The notes under the pieces: model-generated
The model's input: only the letters and a program-made list of their open reading frames with translations
What the model was told of the DNA's origin: nothing
The model's database searches: none
Made by a program: the position numbers and the translations under genes
DNA from: Orientia chuto str. Dubai
GTDB lineage: Bacteria; Pseudomonadota; Alphaproteobacteria; Rickettsiales; Rickettsiaceae
NCBI RefSeq assembly: GCF_000964595.1
Contig: NZ_LANP01000004.1
Coordinates: 1-52,288 of the forward strand
DNA length: 52,288 nucleotides
Direction: 5' to 3'
In this document: positions 48,159 to 52,288 of the stretch, piece after piece
How positions within the stretch are numbered: the first letter of the stretch is position 1
Layout of the letters: each line of letters starts with the position of its first letter

Positions 48159-50231
48159 TTAGAATCTAGCTTTAAAATATATGGATCCAATATAAGAAAT
48201 ATACTCTTCTTTAGATAAGTAGATATTACCTGATACTCCTAATCCTATCTGATTACTCCATATAGTTATCGCTCCTCCCAATTGATAAAGCAACTCAGGC
48301 ATTTGTTTAGCAGGTTCAGAAACAATAAATATTTGTGGCATAGTATCATCATCATATTTAAGTTGCATATTACTGCTGTTAGTATACAATAAGCGATGAA
48401 TATAGCTGTAAAACTCAGGTACTATGGACATGTTATTATTTTCAATAGCATATTTTATCATAATGCCTGCTCTACCAGTTAGTATATCGTGACTTCTATC
48501 TCCTATAATAAATTTATTAAAGAATGTATGACTATAATCTTTAAGATTAGTATACATAATACCCACTACTGGAGAAACAATTATCTTTTGATGATGTTGT
48601 TTTAATGGATATAAATTTCCACCTAACATACAATCACTATAGTAACCCATGCTATCAGAAGGTTGAACAGTATCGTAATATCTGATTATACTATCATACT
48701 TAATAACGCCAAGTATACCTTGTATAAAAACATTTTGCTGAGGAAGATATTTACTATTTAAAGAAAATAAGTATGCATTGCTTGTTGTAGCAGAACTTTG
48801 ATCGTGTATAAAATCAAGATTTGAATATAAACCAGTAGCACCAATAATAACCTTTTCGCTTAAATATTTATTTACTGTAATAAATGCTCCATTAATGCTT
48901 GTATTATAATTCTTCTCTCCTTTTTGCTGAACTTTACCAAAGAAAATATTTCCATCAATATTCCAACAATTAGAAATATTTGATCCAGAACTTATCATTG
49001 CTGGCAATGTGGTTTGCTCAGCTGTTAGTTTAGATAGACTTAATGTTGTAACATCTCTAGCTGTACTAATAACATCAAAATTAATATTACTAGTTATTTT
49101 ATCATGATTTGTAATAGCAGCTTGCAATGCTTGTTGCTGACTCTTAAAACTTTTAATTTGCTGTTCTAGCTGTTGTTGCAGTATATCTAGCTCCTGATTG
49201 TAATACTGTTGACTTGTCCTAGCTATATCTAGGATGTTTAACTGATTTAGAAGATCTTGCGATTGTGCTGATATTTGCCGTGCTTGTTGATCAAGTTGGC
49301 TAGAAAGATTAGCTAACATATCTGCAAAATCCGGCAGCATTGCTTGTTGCATGGTAGGTGCTCCGGATTGTGTTATGTTTGTGCGCAATGCTGATATAAG
49401 ATCAATCATATTTTTCATTTCATTTTTAAAAACTTCTAGATCTTGAATTGCTTGATTAAGTCTGTTAGGGGCACTATTGATAGCAAGTTCCATTTCATTA
49501 AATAAAGATATAAGATTGTTTTCATGTGTAATAGCATCTCCCTGTACTGCTAAGATGCTATTTATGCCGCTTTTAATTGTGTTTAACTGCATGTTAATAA
49601 GCCTTAGCATACCTGCTGTGTTTGGATCTACTGATTTTATTGATAGATTATCGATTGAAGGTAAATTTGTTATTTCCTGTTCAAATTTAGTTATCCCATC
49701 TCCTAATTGCTTTATCTTTTGCTGGAAATCCTGTATATCTTCATTAATATGCTTAGTCTCATTGGCACTGTTTTGGCTTCGGCCTATTCTTGCCTGTAAC
49801 TTGTTTCTTAATGGTACAATATTATTGGGGTTATTGACTTCTTGTGGTATTTTAGATATTATACCGTAAGTACTACATATACGGTCATACAAGACTTTCA
49901 TATGATCCCTATTATTGGGATCATTATTATATTTCTCGTTTAAAGATTGCATTGTAGCATTTACATCATTCCTTAAATCGTTTAATAATACTACATACTT
50001 GAATATATCATTACTAAATATTATTTGTTTCGTTATTCTGTTTTTTTCTTGGATTAGTTGCTGCTGTTGTTGAGATAGTTGAGATAATTTCCTTTTGTTA
50101 TCATATATCTGATTAATTTTACTATTAAGTATATCTATGTTTGATGCGCTTTGAATCGCAGTAGTAAAAAACAATGCAGAAATAATTAGTAATTTTTTTG
50201 CTAAATCTACTTTTTTATTAATTTTCATCAT
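48159..50231 (-). CDS. Sca-family autotransporter adhesin
   Basis: A 690-aa outer-membrane autotransporter. It has a signal peptide (NKKVDLAKKLLIISALFFTTAIQSA), then a passenger of about 30-410 that is helical, Gln/Asn-rich and coiled-coil-like. A C-terminal beta-barrel (about 420-690) consists of amphipathic strands and ends in the assembly signal IYFKARF with a last Phe. The barrel resembles that of rickettsial Sca proteins. By length it could be the ScaC or ScaE type of Orientia, which I cannot separate here. The passenger has no long tandem repeats as in ScaA. The gene is intact, unlike its neighbours, which suggests selection. It may bind host cells, by analogy with ScaC. Confidence 0.82.
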   Translation of the reverse strand: MMKINKKVDLAKKLLIISALFFTTAIQSASNIDILNSKINQIYDNKRKLSQLSQQQQQLIQEKNRITKQIIFSNDIFKYVVLLNDLRNDVNATMQSLNEKYNNDPNNRDHMKVLYDRICSTYGIISKIPQEVNNPNNIVPLRNKLQARIGRSQNSANETKHINEDIQDFQQKIKQLGDGITKFEQEITNLPSIDNLSIKSVDPNTAGMLRLINMQLNTIKSGINSILAVQGDAITHENNLISLFNEMELAINSAPNRLNQAIQDLEVFKNEMKNMIDLISALRTNITQSGAPTMQQAMLPDFADMLANLSSQLDQQARQISAQSQDLLNQLNILDIARTSQQYYNQELDILQQQLEQQIKSFKSQQQALQAAITNHDKITSNINFDVISTARDVTTLSLSKLTAEQTTLPAMISSGSNISNCWNIDGNIFFGKVQQKGEKNYNTSINGAFITVNKYLSEKVIIGATGLYSNLDFIHDQSSATTSNAYLFSLNSKYLPQQNVFIQGILGVIKYDSIIRYYDTVQPSDSMGYYSDCMLGGNLYPLKQHHQKIIVSPVVGIMYTNLKDYSHTFFNKFIIGDRSHDILTGRAGIMIKYAIENNNMSIVPEFYSYIHRLLYTNSSNMQLKYDDDTMPQIFIVSEPAKQMPELLYQLGGAITIWSNQIGLGVSGNIYLSKEEYISYIGSIYFKARF

Positions 50232-51178
50232 ATATAGCGTAATATATTTAAGATAATTTTATATTTTTTGTAATAAATTAAAAAGATTATGTAACCCTAG
50301 AGTGCTTTATAAATAACATATATTTTAGAATTTTATATAATTTAAAAATTACTTTATAGATATAATCACCAATTTAACTATACTACTTTAATCTTAAGGA
50401 AGATTAATATATTTTAATTGCTTTAGCAAGAAAATTTTCTTAACTTTTTTGTTATGCTTAAAAATATTTTACTGAAAATCAAAGACGAACAATTGTTAAA
50501 TAAATTCTTTATACTAGTTACTAACTTTAATTCACACTTTAAATAGCATTTATTACCAAATAATAAACCAATAATATGCTTGATTAATTTAGGAATAGGG
50601 AACCATATCATCTAAATTTCCTTTTAATTAGTTTAAGACTATAAATTTCTTATTGTTCATTAATTAACAAATGTAAATTTAATCACAAAAACCAACTTTA
50701 TACTGTTTTTTTGCCAAGATCGGCAATATCAAATTTATTTCTGAAAGTTTTTTAATAATAAATAGCAATTGATGTAGGTCTATGTATGATAACTTAATAC
50801 TTTAATTAAGATGACAATATTATTTAAGTAAGAATATTAAATAATTTAACATTCTAGCTTTTAATACAATAAAATAGCAGTATAAAGGTACATTAAGATC
50901 AGGTTTTCATAATTGTAAATAGCTCATATAAAAATATTTGAAGAGTTTTTGCAATGTGACTAATAATATTAATAATTAGAGTTTCTGAATACTTATTACA
51001 GAATAGAGTGTTGTTACATCTTTTTTCCATGAAATCCTCTATCTTTGATAATTTTAATCTCCTATTGATGATCTCTTAATCATTACCAATTCCCTTAAAC
51101 TATTTTATACATAATTTACCTCTTTTTACTGATCATTTTTCAACTTTCCAAGGAAGGAAATATAATGATTAAAGTTAA
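50232..51178. other. Gene-free region
   Basis: About 950 AT-rich bases without a gene I believe. A minus-strand 62-codon frame at 50423-50611 is probably chance. Bases 51066-51126 weakly match repeat R2. The first 150 bases probably hold the promoter of the autotransporter gene. Confidence 0.5.
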
Positions 51179-52288
51179 CTAAGAGAAACGAGAGGGAGGA
51201 AGTGGAATAGTGGCTTGCTTGAGATAATTGTTGATAATATTATGCAGCTCATTGTAGGTATAAGGTTTTTCAATAAATGCGGTTACTCCCATGGAATAAA
51301 GTAAATGTTTAGTTTCATAAGTCTGAGTATGACCAGATAGAATAATAATGGGTATACTATACATTTTTGTTATTGTATGAATTTCTCGTACAACTTGCTC
51401 TCCATTTTTACCAGGCATTACCATATCTAGCAGCACTAAAGAGAAAAATTCTGGATTCTCCTTAATCAACTTAATAGCTTCAAAAGGATTGTTAACTGGA
51501 GTGGGCTTATAACGTTCAGCATATATATCCAAAGATATTGTATCTAAAACATTTTGATCATCATCAACTATTAAAATACTTTTATTGATTCTAATATGCT
51601 CCTCAAGCGCCTTAAGAGATTTTATAGAATGATATTCATAGCTAAATTCCAGCAATAATTTTTCCATTTCATCTGTTTTACGAAAAATTTCATTCTTACT
51701 GTAAACAGCTTTATTAAACCTCCTTCTGGTGTTGTAATGGTAACTAAAGATAAACTTACTTCCTATATTAGGGCGATTTTCAGCCCAAATTTCGCCATGA
51801 TGTGCTAATATAATTTCTTTTGCAACGTTAAACCTAAGCCACACCACAAGCTTTAGATTTAGTTTTGCTCTTTCTTCAAATGGTAAAAAATTTTTTCAAG
51901 CTCATTCTCAGGTATACCTATTCCTCATCCTCAACTGATACTTCTATCCATTTTTGTATGGCTTTACTGTAATTAGAACATGCCAGATTGAATATTGAAT
52001 TGCATTTGAAATAAGATTTAGCATACTTTTCTTATTCTAGCATAATCAAATCAAACATAGTTTCAGCTTGATCACATAATTTAAACTAATTATATGGTTT
52101 TCAGTTACGTTGAGTTTACTACATTCAGCAACTATTTCTTTTAACATGAATTGAAAATTATTTAACTCTATATCAAATACCATTCGCCTTGTTCGAACTT
52201 CGATAAATCAAGTAAATTGTTACTATATGATACCAATTTCTCAATACCAGAATTAGCTAATGTTATTATAGTTAATACTCTTTCTTTC
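51179..52288 (-). pseudogene. Hybrid histidine kinase/response regulator, broken
   Basis: The gene enters from beyond the window. At 52288-51848 the minus-strand frames give a dimerisation and phosphoacceptor-side part (VLTIITLANSGIEKLVSYSN, LLDLSKFEQGEW) and an N box (LNLISNAIQYS), broken by stops. The last open frame (51847-51179, 222 aa) gives the end of the ATPase domain (VAKEIILAHHGEIWAENRP) and a full receiver domain: SILIVDDDQ, LLDMVMPGKNG with the phosphoacceptor Asp, IIILSGH and FIEKPY. The receiver could still be made alone. It is typical of the kinases in Orientia amplified elements. Confidence 0.75.

Noticed and set aside
49477-49869. Plus-strand 130-codon open frame
   Set aside because: It is antisense to the coiled-coil passenger of the autotransporter gene; such low-complexity coding gives long shadow frames.
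50423-50611. Minus-strand 62-codon frame
   Set aside because: No ribosome site, no family, and Leu/Ile/Lys-rich text expected by chance in AT-rich DNA.

Overview
The window is AT-rich bacterial DNA from an obligate intracellular alphaproteobacterium of the order Rickettsiales. It is most likely Orientia (the O. tsutsugamushi type). The evidence is a Tlc-type ATP/ADP translocase, a Rickettsiales DUF2610 protein, an NDUFA12 homologue, an Mrp-type antiporter cluster, a Pld homologue and a Sca-type autotransporter. Decayed F-type conjugation genes, integrases and hybrid histidine kinases lie among them, which is typical of remnants of the Orientia amplified genetic element (OtAGE/RAGE). The species is inferred from gene content, not from a marker comparison.

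Layout. (1) 1-3.7 kb is accessory DNA: a broken histidine kinase, a 300-aa protein that looks like a CE-clan (Ulp1-like) cysteine protease, a dispersed repeat and an IS6-type transposase remnant. (2) 3.7-18.5 kb is mostly housekeeping: DUF2610, hemF and miaB; an S49 peptidase; a glutamine-synthetase-like gene head to head with pgeF; then pgeF-ccmC-fdxA, a DsbA-like protein, sspB, rnhA-NDUFA12-mlaD-hisS-nusB, ubiG, prmC and truA. An IS630 remnant lies between nusB and ubiG. (3) 19.1-27.3 kb, minus strand, holds an Mrp-type antiporter cluster, tRNA-Glu and nrdAB. (4) 27.3-29.9 kb has two areas of IS6 debris around a Pld gene. (5) 29.9-44.8 kb is housekeeping: yraN, an MFS transporter, mreBC, secF, mutS, tlc, tRNA-Arg(CCG), rsmI, serS, tatC, then rsmG-parA-parB with two parS-like sites. 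(6) 44.8-52.3 kb is accessory again: IS6 debris, two decayed integrases around tRNA-Arg(ACG), traH/traF remnants, a Sca-type autotransporter and a broken hybrid kinase/response regulator that runs off the window.

The housekeeping genes form short operons with small gaps or overlaps. Three points stand out. The CE-clan protease candidate could be a host-directed deubiquitinase or deSUMOylase-type effector. Single-base frameshifts disrupt two normally essential genes, mreB and serS; each fits one missing base, so sequencing error must be excluded. In tRNA-Arg(ACG) the near-universal G19-C56 tertiary pair is replaced by A19-U56.

Long gene-free stretches are mostly decayed transposase or integrase DNA. 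No rRNA, CRISPR array or intact mobile element was seen.
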